From SIG653 sp964509125 (GTDB lineage Bacteria > Bacillota > Clostridia > Oscillospirales > CAG-382), in assembly GCA_964509125.1 (NCBI GenBank), contig CAZDVZ010000016.1, positions 1 through 43,264 on the forward strand: 43,264 nucleotides of DNA, read 5' to 3'. The notes under the pieces were generated by a model that ran no database searches, had not been told where the DNA came from, and was given only the letters and a program-made list of their open reading frames with translations. Below are positions 31,101 through 41,900 of the stretch, piece after piece (the first letter of the stretch is position 1; each line of letters begins with the position of its first letter). The position numbers and the translations under genes are program-made.

Positions 31101-34100
31101 AAAGAGATCGTTTCCAATGCAGGAGAATCCACTTACACCGTTGGCGACGATGTCAAGGGATGCGCTATAAGAGTTGACCTTATAGTAGACGGAAATTATA
31201 CAGATAGCGGTTATAGCGCACTTATCTATTCTGATGCTTTGGTAGATACAACACCTGCAACAGATTCCGGAAAAGATTATTCAATCGGTTCTGTAACTGT
31301 TGAAGCATCATCCACAGAAACAATTACCATAACACCTAATAACGGTCATATAATAAGCGGTATTGTAAATACAAGCGATGTATTTACAAACGGAGTGACA
31401 TATAAAGTATACGGCGTTTGGGGAACAGATAAAGTTCTTGTAATTGATAACGGCGAAGTATTTATGGACAAAGATGTAGACGTTGCAAAACAAGGCTTGT
31501 TGTTTGATTTCTACGTTGTTGAGATCACCAACGCAACAGACGCTTCAGTAACAGTAGAAGGTTTTGCACTTTCTTACCTTCCTGCGGTTTATAAGATAAG
31601 CGTAGAGGGCACAGACTTTGACGTAACATATCTTGAAAACATAGGTGAAGATTATGTTAACGGCGAAAGAGCTACTGACAGTGAAAATAATTTTTACTAC
31701 TATGAAGGCGATATAATTGATCTTTACCTTTATATAGGTCAAGGCAATAAGCTTGCCGCAGGTAGCTATATTACAGTTAACGGCGTTAAAGTTCATCCTA
31801 CATACAGTGTGGCAAATTCCGATGGATATGTAATATTCAGTAGCGTAAATGCTTATGAGTATTATATCGGAAGAACCGACTCTATGGACGATATAATATT
31901 TGATAAAGAAGATATAGAAGCCGTTGTTTTCTTTGAAATTGCAGATAACGGCGAAACAACAAAACGTGAACTTAACTTTGGTCCTTTGGGCGTTAAACTT
32001 TATGACAAAGGCACTGAAAGAAAGATCCGTTTTGGAACAGTTTGGTATCTTGATGACTATGCTTCCGATAATAGCTGGACGCGTGAAAAGAAGTATGGTA
32101 CATACATCATTCCTTTCCAAAACATCTTGAAGAAGAAAACAGATAATGATTTCTATAATTGGATCCTTGAAAACGGAACCGATGAAGAAACAGCGTTGGC
32201 GGAAATATGGTATACTTCATATAACACAGTTACAGGAATCCAAAAGACAAATATGCTTGAACTGTTGGCGGCATTTATTGAAGAATGGAACAGCACTGCT
32301 GAAGCCAACGGAATAATTCGCAAAATGTCCTTTGGCGGCGCTGAAGGCGATGTTGAAGCGGATTACTATTATTTGTTATTTGATGAAAACAACAATCCAT
32401 TCATTGAGTATTCCGCAGTTCTTGCAGGCATTCCCGATGCAATGGTTGATAAAGAGCTTATCTATATTCCATATTCTTCATTCGTTTATGGATGGAATAG
32501 CGGTTCGTTTGTAAAAGAAGAGTCATATCCTGATAACGTATTCATATACCGAGCACCGGATAAACTCTATACATACAACAAAATCGAGGGAATTCTTCCC
32601 ATTTGGGGAGAACTTACCATAGAAGATATCAAGGTTTTAAATGGAAATACTGCAGATATTAATCCTGTATTCACAGAAGAAACATTTGATATTACATATA
32701 CAGTTTCCGATCCCGATAAAGTAACAATATCGGACGGAAAAGTAATTACACATGATGCTTATGAAGGCGCAGTTGTTACTGTTACTGCAACTACAAAATA
32801 TCATACTGTTACATTTACAGTTACAATAGTTGGCGATCTTGTAATCCCCGACGTTGAGGTTGTTGATGGATATGATGCATGTGTTGTGCCCCAATTCCTT
32901 GACGGAACAGAATATGATATAACCTACAGCACTGTTGAGGGTATTACCATTGATTCTAACAACAACATTACATACGAAGCTACGGGTGAATATACTGTAA
33001 CAGCAACAACAGAATATCATACAGTTACATTCAAAATTACTGTTCTTGAAAACCCGGGTACAGTTTCCATCTCCAATGTTGAAGCTTACAATTACACTAA
33101 TACAGGCGCAGTGTATTATGACACCGGAGACTTTACAGTATCAACAGATTTCAAACCCACGGTTTCCAACGCCAACTTCTCCGATGTGTTTGAGTATGAA
33201 TATGACCAAGCAATACTTTCCGTTGACGCCTCGAACTTGACAGTTAAACCTACAAGCACTGCTACAGAGGGTACTACAACTGTATCAGTTAAATATAGGG
33301 GCGTTGAGTATACAACCTTTGATGTGGATGTTGTGAGTGTTGATACATCGTATGTGTCAGATACAATTGATGGATATACCGGTCTTTGGGGCGACGGCTC
33401 TGAATCAAGAGATCCTTGGGCGTTTATAAATCATAGCGCAGCCCTTAGCGAGCGTGGTGACACATGGAATAGTGACGCAAATGATGGAAAAACAACGATG
33501 TTTATCGGAGACTCCATATTTGATATTGCATATTGGACACAGTTCTATGATGATAACCATTATGCAGATTATGATGCCATAATTTTAGGTAGATCCTCAT
33601 CCACAACTCACGATTGGGAGAGAACAGCGATTGATGGCTGGCTCAGCCAAACAACAATAGCTCCTAAAAACATTATGATTAACATTGGTACAAACAATTT
33701 CGCTGATAACCGTCAAAGTGCCGAAGAAGTTGAATTGGCATTAAAGAGGTTGTTCCTTATTCTCCACGAAAGATTCCCTGAAGCAAATATTTATTGGTTT
33801 AAGATATTGCCCAGGACTGATTATACAACCATGGAGACTGATAGGAAAACGGTTAGTACAAATATTGAGACATGGGCAGCGGAAAGAGATTGGATGAATG
33901 TTTTGGAAGATTCCTATGCATACCCTTCGACACCTACCGAATACCAATCCAATTACGCTTCTGACGGTGTACATCCCGATCCGGCTAACTATTACATTTT
34001 CAACCAAGCCATTTCATACGGTAAAGTTAATATCCTTATGAAGGATAAATCATTTACATCAGATCAAACAATTAATGGTGGAACAGGTGTTGACACACTT

Positions 34101-34604
34101 TGGTTTGGTGGAGCAAAGCTGGTAAGCCGATATGTATTGACAGGCAGCTTGACTCTTGAGAGTACATCTGTTTCCAACGCTCACGTTCAGTTCAACTTTA
34201 CTGATAACTCTGTCATCGATAGTCGAATCCTTCTCTGGGATAATAATAGCGACGGAACGTATAATCTCTGCTTCCAAGATCAGATTGGTTCAACGAATAC
34301 AACATTTACTGCTCCGGTTACTATTGAATGGAAAATTGTTGTAACGAGTTATGATATGTATTTCTTTGTAAAAGAAGATTCTGCATATGTTCTTAAGGCA
34401 ATTTATAAGGGCATGGGAACAACTCTGACCACGAAGAACTTGATTATTGGTTCAGAAGGTGCAAACTGCACATTCCACGATATGACTATTCTGACCGGAA
34501 TTCATTTCTATGATGAATACGAAGCAGAAAAAGCGAAAGCTGAGGTTCAGGATGCAATCCAAAAGAGCAACTCACTTTCATCAAATGGAAGATATCTTTG
34601 CTAA
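28104..34604 (+). CDS. Gene B: giant secreted multidomain protein with C-terminal SGNH hydrolase
   Basis: A 2166-aa exported protein; no named family as a whole. Order: signal peptide (cleavage about VKA-39); F5/8-type-C (discoidin)-like domain (about 42-211, ending LQFSEIEIWGE); a region homologous to gene A (about 233-792); InlB-like repeats (about 793-952, with FVGWNTKADG-type and TLYAQW motifs); an Ig-like segment; a domain (1225-1331) identical to one in C; three Ig/Big-like repeats (about 1503-1746, with VTVTATTKYHTVTF); an SGNH hydrolase (about 1753-1977); and a C-terminal beta-sandwich. SGNH residues: S1804 (GDS), G1829, N1864 (GTNN), D1954 and H1957 (DGVHP). It has no membrane helix or LPxTG at the end. 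An esterase acting on a surface or dietary polysaccharide is likely (inference). Start: GGAGGT points to the ATG at 28104 rather than 28089. Confidence 0.85.
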   Translation: MKSKRFCTRQSKILLMFLAVVMALSMVVSVLPEPTPVKAETLYNAAASVNGGSYTVVQAGSGYYFSDGTGQDDGSILNDGNVPTVYNSYDGMVFVYSGTDSNTLGSAFIVDFVLTDHYENFQKIVIDGVRHYGDGKRDLYYQMTVVEVSDDGETYTPITATSYTYTLKTGTEKNGFYTATYNFDPFDSRYVRIHLYSWCALLQFSEIEIWGEEQYLYQHDDQLEFHSNSIEEINPQYAVDTDADGILDSNMTSFSQMQNDAKMFVVAVNETNGRFLTSKTDSSSRCIGSYLTKESYVEGSTVSPSLVRYSWMLHKITDGTYDNLFWVKSAYDTGYCLVDTGSAVTTQTVGTADNQKWFIVELSDSNGAYVALKNKSTGKYLSLYDTDVVANNAAYATTSADSAASDSRWYVYPILQSFNRHTLYGYAQSGVDESNTSNRTNDVKVINSSIVNIATQTTLTYTAGGYGARVYFLDDYVRANRNNYYSQTFALTSTGDTRTGTKTEDNTFGVWEIKATEYVNKDSSAPDEGICFDSEAWGTFAGSTVVFATDNNKACQRFYILYSMTSTGGYHISPICYNTTESNNSSDPTNEYWGKGFRVYTMYDTALDPYLRPGSDHYKQTEEERASRIHNNADSLILANLEDCADGKNLFYINGYTNGTSTNTNLEFTVKDVYVEEVYDEYGEVIDYTIQTDANGDVVVINEFIFTNNKTSADASATDNIEYGVYWCSSNSAEPVASTYNKLVYGATMAGKIAEYAGFSQAKDGYIYIGYTCTNIVSDNAKNVCYRYYAPYKYTFDFDANTGTDGAMYKDTLNFVYGGSLALNAFVKEHNIILNLNGGTGTESVTFGYDFVGWNTKADGSGEFVADGYFFEGQELWDRFQPAGSSEYNTDVTLYAQWKPKDSDFELPTDALRDGFVFYGWSLLDDGIVASDILTTISDVDEDTNVYAYWIGADYTGVVSSRNDLSVNSGVYNKDTLQNIDVSDRVSYKWYTVTGTDSEKEIVSNAGESTYTVGDDVKGCAIRVDLIVDGNYTDSGYSALIYSDALVDTTPATDSGKDYSIGSVTVEASSTETITITPNNGHIISGIVNTSDVFTNGVTYKVYGVWGTDKVLVIDNGEVFMDKDVDVAKQGLLFDFYVVEITNATDASVTVEGFALSYLPAVYKISVEGTDFDVTYLENIGEDYVNGERATDSENNFYYYEGDIIDLYLYIGQGNKLAAGSYITVNGVKVHPTYSVANSDGYVIFSSVNAYEYYIGRTDSMDDIIFDKEDIEAVVFFEIADNGETTKRELNFGPLGVKLYDKGTERKIRFGTVWYLDDYASDNSWTREKKYGTYIIPFQNILKKKTDNDFYNWILENGTDEETALAEIWYTSYNTVTGIQKTNMLELLAAFIEEWNSTAEANGIIRKMSFGGAEGDVEADYYYLLFDENNNPFIEYSAVLAGIPDAMVDKELIYIPYSSFVYGWNSGSFVKEESYPDNVFIYRAPDKLYTYNKIEGILPIWGELTIEDIKVLNGNTADINPVFTEETFDITYTVSDPDKVTISDGKVITHDAYEGAVVTVTATTKYHTVTFTVTIVGDLVIPDVEVVDGYDACVVPQFLDGTEYDITYSTVEGITIDSNNNITYEATGEYTVTATTEYHTVTFKITVLENPGTVSISNVEAYNYTNTGAVYYDTGDFTVSTDFKPTVSNANFSDVFEYEYDQAILSVDASNLTVKPTSTATEGTTTVSVKYRGVEYTTFDVDVVSVDTSYVSDTIDGYTGLWGDGSESRDPWAFINHSAALSERGDTWNSDANDGKTTMFIGDSIFDIAYWTQFYDDNHYADYDAIILGRSSSTTHDWERTAIDGWLSQTTIAPKNIMINIGTNNFADNRQSAEEVELALKRLFLILHERFPEANIYWFKILPRTDYTTMETDRKTVSTNIETWAAERDWMNVLEDSYAYPSTPTEYQSNYASDGVHPDPANYYIFNQAISYGKVNILMKDKSFTSDQTINGGTGVDTLWFGGAKLVSRYVLTGSLTLESTSVSNAHVQFNFTDNSVIDSRILLWDNNSDGTYNLCFQDQIGSTNTTFTAPVTIEWKIVVTSYDMYFFVKEDSAYVLKAIYKGMGTTLTTKNLIIGSEGANCTFHDMTILTGIHFYDEYEAEKAKAEVQDAIQKSNSLSSNGRYLC
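31777..32094 (+). repeat. 318-bp segment identical to part of gene C
   Basis: The gene B copy of the block at 39845-40162. The first differing base on the left is G31776 (C in gene C) and on the right A32095 (T in gene C). Confidence 0.95.
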
Positions 34605-34606
34605 AA

Positions 34607-34699
34607 TCAAAGGGCAAAGAGCCTTTGAATTGAAACTATAAAGAAATAAATTTATAGTATGAAATTCCCCGCTTACGGATTATATCCGCAAGCGGGGAA
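34607..34699 (+). other. Two hairpins after gene B
   Basis: The first, at 34607-34628 (TCAAAGGGC against GCCTTTGA), starts 3 bp after the stop. The second, at 34665-34699, has a long stem (TTCCCCGCTT-x-CGGA against TCCG-x-AAGCGGGGAA) but is followed by AAAATTCG rather than a T-run, so it is an atypical terminator or mRNA-stabilising structure. Confidence 0.5.
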
Positions 34700-35165
34700 A
34701 ATTCGTATGACCGATATCAATGCTCCGTAATAAAAGCCCACGGAGGGAATCGTCATCCAAGCAGAAGGTCTGTATGTTGAGGTGTGACTAAGTAGAGGAA
34801 ATTACAAAAATAGTAACAACGAACTATGATAAGCCGGCAGAAGCCATAGTATTGATAAAACGGGAAGGGCTGAAAGTTTTAATTTAACCTATGAAAGATG
34901 TTCAGATGGGATCTTTTGTAAAGTTGCCCAAACGTATATGAGGAAAAATGCAGGAAGCCCTATGAGACAAAACTAAGAGAAGAAATTTTGAAGCAGATGA
35001 GAAAAATAACCACACTGCCGTATGACAAATGTTGCTATAGAGTGGTTTGAGAATGAGGAGAAAATTCCATCCACCCCTTTAGAGTGTTCTTAGTTGAGAA
35101 CCGAGACAAAGCGTACTAAGTACGATGGGATATAATATTTACTTAGAGCGAAAAATAAAATGGTA
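34700..35165. other. Unassigned DNA between gene B and the broken gene A copy
   Basis: About 465 bp with no open frame that has a start and a ribosome binding site. Frames are broken by many stops. The stretch near 34830-34880 (AAGCCGGCAGAAGCCATAGT, then GGGAAGGGCTGAAAG) resembles the region just before reverse-transcriptase genes of some group II introns as I remember them, which would make this a decayed intron fragment. That is weak. A short palindrome CGTACT-A-AGTACG lies at 35112-35124, about 40 bp before homology to gene A begins abruptly at 35166. Confidence 0.4.
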
Positions 35166-35638
35166 AAAATTCGTTCTTTCCGACATATCTTCCGAAGCAT
35201 CCGACGACGAGCTCCTTTAACAAACTTACTGTTGGTGCAGTGCTTTCCGGCAGAATTCCTGAATACGCAGGAGAAAATAAAGAGGAATCCAATAACCAAG
35301 AAACCGCTAAAAAATATGATGGTTATACATATGTTGGTTATACATATACAAACATTGTTCCCGATAACGAAAAGAACATTGTATACAGATACTTCCTTGC
35401 AAACGGATCAACTCCTATTGATCCTGACGATATCCAGAGCGAAGATCCAAATGCAAGTGATGAAGTTGTAAGCGGTGACGAAACCGTATCCGGTGCTCAA
35501 GGCACAACAAGTGAAACAACTTCTTCTGAAGGCGATGACGCTGATGGCGGATTCCCTGTTTGGATAATCATTGTTGTTGCTGTTGTTGTAGTTGCAGGCG
35601 TAGTTGTTGCAGTAGTTCTTGCTAAAAAGAAGCAATAA
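35166..35638 (+). pseudogene. Broken second copy of gene A (A2), 3' part only
   Basis: 35166-35218 is identical to 27126-27178 of gene A, then 35210-35352 is identical to 27385-27527. The two segments overlap in the 9-bp word AGCTCCTTT, present at both places in A, so 215 bp were lost by recombination between these short repeats; 215 is not a multiple of three, so the frame shifts. From 35353 on, the copy diverges from A but still encodes YRYFLANGSTPIDP, an acidic linker and a Val-rich membrane helix ending AKKKQ. There is no signal peptide, start codon with a ribosome binding site, or trefoil region. The open frame of 132 codons from a GTG at 35240 is a remnant, not a credible gene. Confidence 0.85.
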
Positions 35639-35689
35639 GCTGATTTCTAACTCGTCTTAGCTTCATAACGAAATAACTGTTTTTAGATT

Positions 35690-35714
35690 GCGAGAATTTT
35701 TCTCGCACTCTTTT
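35690..35714 (+). terminator. Possible terminator after the broken gene A copy
   Basis: Stem GCGAGAA / TTCTCGC with a 3-T loop, followed by ACTCTTTT. Short stem and interrupted T-run. It lies about 50 bp after the stop codon of A2, corresponding in position to the terminator of gene A. Confidence 0.5.
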
Positions 35715-35910
35715 CTGTCTTTTCTGCTTGCTATTTCTTTATATGTTATTATGCTTTATAAACCTAAAAACAATATGGCTTTGTTATTTAATGTAAGCCT
35801 GTTTTACGCTTTTTTGCGTTTGCGCTATGATTTTTTCGGTTTTAGCGACGGTTTTTGTGTAAAAAAATGTCAGCTTAAAAACTGCGTTATTTCGAAACTT
35901 TAAAAGTTTG
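35715..35910. other. AT-rich spacer before the gene C promoter
   Basis: About 200 bp with no supported gene. A 71-codon open frame crosses it (35688-35903) but has no ribosome binding site and is made mostly of F, L and C codons, as expected from AT-rich noncoding DNA. Confidence 0.6.
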
Positions 35911-35966
35911 TTAACACACTCAGCAATAACTGTTAACATTTAAATGCTATAATAAGATACTAATAT
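35911..35966 (+). promoter_or_regulatory. Promoter block of gene C, shared with gene B
   Basis: The partner of 28015-28070, aligned over 56 bp without a gap, with TATAAT at 35948-35953. The start region also matches: GTGGAGGTATAAAGC here against ATGGAGGTATATAGC before B. The two genes are therefore probably expressed under the same condition. Confidence 0.65.
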
Positions 35967-35997
35967 GTATAACCATTACTCTGTGGAGGTATAAAGC

Positions 35998-38900
35998 ATG
36001 AAATCTAAAAAATTCAGCGTTAGAATAAGTCGAATTGTTCTTTCGCTTCTGGTAGTCATCATGTGTTTATCCATGGTGGTAAGTGTTGTTCCGACAACGT
36101 CTCAACCTGTTAAAGCTGCTACTGCTGAGTTGGTTAACGCTGCAGCAAGCGCGAATGGCGGTAGTTATACTGTAGTTGGAGATCAAAGCTACTACAATGA
36201 AAAAACTGCAGACGACGGACAAAAACTCAATGACGGAGTCACTGACAAAGCTTATTCCTTGAACACAAATCATCTTTGTGTGGATACCGGCGGAACGGGA
36301 TATGATCAAGGAAAAAAGGCTTTCTCTGTTGTTTTTAAACTTGATGACAAATTTTCAAATTTTACACAGATAAAGTTTAAAGGCGTCAGAATTTTTGTAT
36401 ATAATCAATCCTCTAACTCTAACTCCCAGTATGCTCAAAGGGACTTTTGGTGGCAACAAACTAAAATAGAGATTTCTGATAACGGTGTTGATTTTACAGA
36501 ACTTACTTGGGATAACTCTTCTACTGCGCAAAACCCTCCTGAGAGTGTGAATGATTCAACATCTAACTGCGTTTGGTCCGGTATTAGTGGATATGTTGAT
36601 GCAAACGGTGATGTGAAATATACTAACGTAAATACCAATGGTGTTAAAGAATTAAACTATTACGGTGATTATCTTTACAGATTCGATGCTTTTGATGCCA
36701 AATATGTTAGAATAACCGCAAATTCATACGAACGTTATCTTCAATTTAGCGAAATAGAGATTTATGGTGAATATACCGAAGATTATTACCAAAACGAACA
36801 ATATCTTGATAAAGAGATAAATGATGCGGGCGGACTTAACCCTCAATATACTGTTTCTGATGGTAATGGCGGTTATAAAAACATGACGTCATTTGACGAA
36901 ATGGAAAACGGCGAAAAGATGTTTGTTGTTCTTGTAAATGCAAAATATAACATGTTTTTGACAAGTTCACTACAAACAGCCTCGACTTTGGTGGCAGGCG
37001 CCGATCCGTTCAAAGGCGTTTATTACACGAAACATGCTTTTGATGGCTCGGCAATTGTTGAAAACGGTCCAAACTCGCCGAGTGCTGAAAGTTTTGTGTG
37101 GCTTCTTCAAAAAGATGCGTCAGGAGAGTTTTATTCGTTAAAGAGCTATGGTGAAAATGCGGGGTATTATCTCACAACCCATGGTCAAACGGTTACGGGA
37201 ACAGACAGTGCGGGCAACAAATTGTATCAATACGTGGGACTAAACTCCGCCAATAGCAATAGAAACCCTCATACTAACACAGCAAATGTGGGTTCTAAAT
37301 GGCAAATTGAACAGCTTTCAGATACAAACGGAGCGTTGGTAGCTTTGAAACATGCAGAAGCACCCGATGACCAATTGTACTTGAATTTGAACAAGGCGTC
37401 ATGGATTGAAAGTTGTGACTTGACTAATAGCTATGTTCAAATTGCCAAAAAAACAACCGATGAGCTTCCAACAGAATCACAATGGTATATCTACCCCATT
37501 TTGCAAGGCTTTAATAGGAACACCCTTTACGGTTTTTCAGGCTATTCATCCACATGTGATACCAAAGACAGAGATAGTTCAGCGGTTACTTATGAATTTG
37601 ATACTACTATTGTAAGTGCGGCAACAAACAAAACTATGACGCATATTACAGATTTTAGTACAACAACCGCACATACACATTATTTTCGGTTTACTGATGA
37701 TTATGACGTTGCAAATGCAGATGCCAATAGAACGCAAAATATGCGGCTAACTTGTGACCCGACCGGTTCTGTTGGAAATGGAACTTGGCAGATTTCTCCT
37801 ATAAACTATAATGGTTATACAAGTACCCCACTTGCTCTTGATGCTATACTTTTCGGATCACGGGATAGCTCAACCTTGGGCTTCTTTGATGCATATTCGG
37901 GCACAAATGCTGTCGCTGCTGCAAACCAGCGCTTCTTTATATTCTATTCCATGACAGAATCGGGAGGATATCATTTGTCTCCCGCATGTTACGATACGTA
38001 TGCCAGTGACACGAACAGACAATATTCTGAAGTCGGCTTTAGAATGTATACCCTTTATGATCCTGAATTAGATGAAATGCATACTTCCGATAGAGAGCAA
38101 AGATATGAAAATTCGCTTCTTTTAAAAGATTTAGATAAAATTCCCGAAGGGGAAAGTTTGTTCTATCTCAAAGGGTACGAAGATGCTACAAGCGTTAACG
38201 AAGATTTGCAACTTACTGTAAAAGACGTTCTTGTTAGAGAAGTTCTTGACAGTGAAGGAAACTTTGTTTCATATGAGCCGAGAACAGATGCTGAAGGCAA
38301 CGAGTTGGTTATTGGTGAGTTTGTTTTCGATAACGACGCTTCAACAACCGGTAACGCAAGTGTAAAATATGTAGGTGGCACCGGTACAATGAGCACACTT
38401 GGAAGCTATGAAAGATTAATTTGGGGTGCAACACTTGGTGGTAAAGTTGCAGATGCTTATACGTCCGCAATACCTACGGGATATTTGTATGTGGGTTACA
38501 CTTCTGTCAACATAGTTGAAGATAATGAGGAAAACGTATGTTACAGATATTTTGCACCGTACAAGTATAATTTCACTTTTGATGGTAATACTTTTTCAGC
38601 GGGCATAATAGAAGGCATTACATTAAACTATGCTGATGAAGGAGCAATTCCTGAAAACACTTACGAAAAAGAATATACAATTACACAAGTTTTAAATAAT
38701 GGAGAAGGCACAGTAGTAGATACTGTTGTATATGATTTCCTTAGTTGGAATACCGCACAAGACGGAACGGGTGAATCCTTTGAAAATTCAGAGTTCTTTA
38801 CAGGCGAAAAGCTTTATTCCAATTTCCAAGAAGATAGATATTCATTAAGTACCAATATTACCCTTTATGCACAATGGGAAGATTCTAAAGATTATACCTT

Positions 38901-41900
38901 TGAAACTCCTACTCGTGATGGCCATTTCTTCTATGGATGGTCAAATCTTGAAGATGGAATTACCGAAAATGATATGGTAACAGGCATTACAGGTGTTTCT
39001 GCAGATGCGACTGTTTATGCATATTGGATTGGCGTTGACATTTCCGGCATTTCCACAAGCAGAGATTTCCTCACAGTAAACCATGGTGTATATAATGAAG
39101 ACACACTTCAAAGCAGCATAGTAATACCCGCAGATAAAGTATCATACGAATGGTACATTGTATCGGGAAAAGATTCTGCTTTGAAAATTGAAGATAACAC
39201 AGGCAACACTACTTATACTATAGGTGATGACTTAAGTGGTTGCACCATAAGAGTTGACTTCATCTATGAGGGAATGTTAGTAGAAAGTGCATATAGTGCA
39301 TATATCTATTCTGACGTATTGGTAGATGCAACACCTGCTGACGGTATTGGCAAAGACTATGTTGTAAATGCAACAATTGGTGCAGGTGAAACAGTAATAG
39401 TTGATATTACGGCAGATGCAGGTCAGATAATCAGCGGTATCGTTGGGGCTGACACGTTAAATGGAGTTCAATATAACTTGTATGGCGTATGGGACGGCGA
39501 AAAAGTCCTCATTATGACAACAGGCGAAACACTTATGAAACAAGATGTAGGTGTTGCTACAGAAGGTCTCTTGTTTGATTCTTATAAGGTTGAACTTATC
39601 AACACAACAGACGCAGAAGTAACACTTAACGGCTTTGCAATTTCTTACCTTCCCAGAGTTTATAAACTCATAGTTAAAGGTGGAGAATATGACGTTTCTT
39701 ACCTTGAAGGCGTAGAAAATTACGTTGACGGTGAAAGAGCTGTTGATGGTGAAAATAACATCTATTATTACAATGATGATGCTATAAGCCTTCAAATTAA
39801 AATTGGCGCAGGTTACAAGCTTGCTGCCGGTAGCTATATCACACTTAACGGCGTTAAAGTTCATCCTACATACAGTGTGGCAAATTCCGATGGATATGTA
39901 ATATTCAGTAGCGTAAATGCTTATGAGTATTATATCGGAAGAACCGACTCTATGGACGATATAATATTTGATAAAGAAGATATAGAAGCCGTTGTTTTCT
40001 TTGAAATTGCAGATAACGGCGAAACAACAAAACGTGAACTTAACTTTGGTCCTTTGGGCGTTAAACTTTATGACAAAGGCACTGAAAGAAAGATCCGTTT
40101 TGGAACAGTTTGGTATCTTGATGACTATGCTTCCGATAATAGCTGGACGCGTGAAAAGAAGTTCGGTACGTACATCCTTCCTTTAAGAAATATCTTGAAA
40201 AACAAGAATGATTCTAACGATTTCTACGCATGGATCCAAACAAACGGAACAGATGCACAAAAAACATTGGCAGAGACTTGGTACAGCGACTTTGGTTCTG
40301 TTACAGATTCTCAAAAAGCTATGATGTTAAATCTTCTTGCAAAGTTCTATGAAGATTGGAATGCTACTGCAGAAGACAATTTTGCTTCATGGAAAGAAAC
40401 TGCAGGAGATGCAACAGATTATACAATGTCCTTCGGCGGTGCAGAAGGTAAAGTGCCTGCAGACTATTATTATCTTGTTGAAGATAAAAATGGAAATTAC
40501 TTTATAGAATATTCTGCAGTTCTTGTGAACATTCCCGATGGAATGGTAAATACTGAGCTTGTTTATATACCATATACATCCTTTGTATATGATTGGCACA
40601 GCGGTGGATTTGTTGCAGAGTCATCACATCCTAACAATGTGTTCATTTACAAAGCTCCCGAAAAGATTTACACTTATAATAATCCTGAAGGATCTTATCC
40701 CGCAGTTGGTGAGCTTATCATCGAAGATATCACATTAACAAACGGCAATACAGCTACAATCAATCCTACATTTACAGAAGACACGTTTGAAATTACATAC
40801 ACAGAAAACTCTTCTGCAATTACAATTGATGAAAACGGTGTAATTTCTACAAATGCACCCACAGGCGCAGTTGTTACTGTTACTGCAACAACATTGCATC
40901 ATGAAGTAACATTTACAGTTACTGTTGTCGGTGACCTTGAAATTGACGATGTAGAAATTGTTGATGATTACGATGCTGTAGAGATTCCTCTTAACTTCCT
41001 TGACGGTACACAGTATGATGTTACATATAGCGAAGTAGAAGGACTTACATTTGTTGACGATACAGTTTCGGCAACAATTCCCGGCGAATATACTGTAACT
41101 GCAACAACAGATTATCACACTGTAACGTTCAAAGTAACAGTTCTTGAAAATCCCGGCACAGTAGCAATAGCTGATGCTGATGCTTATAACTATAACCATA
41201 CAGGCACGTTGTATTATGATACCGGTGATTTCACTGTAGCAACAGACTTCTATCCTGAGATTGACAATGCAAACTTTAATGACGTATTCGAATATGAATA
41301 TGACAGCACAAAGTTAACTATCGATCCTGAGAAGCAGCTCATCAGACCTACAACAACGGCTGAAGAAGGCACATATCCTGTAACTGTTAAGTATAAAGGT
41401 AAAGAACTTACAACCTTTAATGTAACAGTAATAACTGAAGATACTTCTTATTTGTATAGTACAATCGACGGTTATGATGGCAAATGGTTTGGCGATGGCT
41501 CTGAATGTAGAGATCCATGGTCATTCTTAAGACATAGCACTGAAATGACAAACCGTGGTACAACATGGAACGAAGGTGCTAACGATGGCAAAACAACATT
41601 GTTCATTGGTGACTCCATCTTTGATGAAGTTTATTGGTCGACATTTAGCGAACATTACCCTGATGATGATGCGATGATTTTAGGTAGAGCATCTGCAACA
41701 ACTCATGACTGGGAAAGAACGGCAATTAATGGTTGGATTAGTGATTCTAATACTAAGGCACCCAAGAATATTGTTCTTAATATCGGTACAAATAACCTTG
41801 GTGATACGTGGCAAAGCCCTGAGGCCGTTGAACTGGCGTTGAAGAGAATGTTGCTCGTTCTTCACGAAAGATTCCCCGAAGCAAATATCTATTGGTTTAA

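Noticed and set aside
31545..32120. 191-codon open frame on the minus strand inside gene B, with a similar one at 39457-39864 inside gene C
   Set aside because: Both are antisense shadows of the paralogous genes; the similarity only reflects the duplicated coding strand.
35240..35638. Small membrane protein of 132 aa as an intact gene
   Set aside because: The GTG start has no ribosome binding site, there is no signal peptide, and the sequence is the tail of gene A after a frameshifting deletion.
35688..35903. 71-codon open frame before gene C
   Set aside because: Begins within the hairpin after A2, no ribosome binding site, composition as in AT-rich noncoding DNA.
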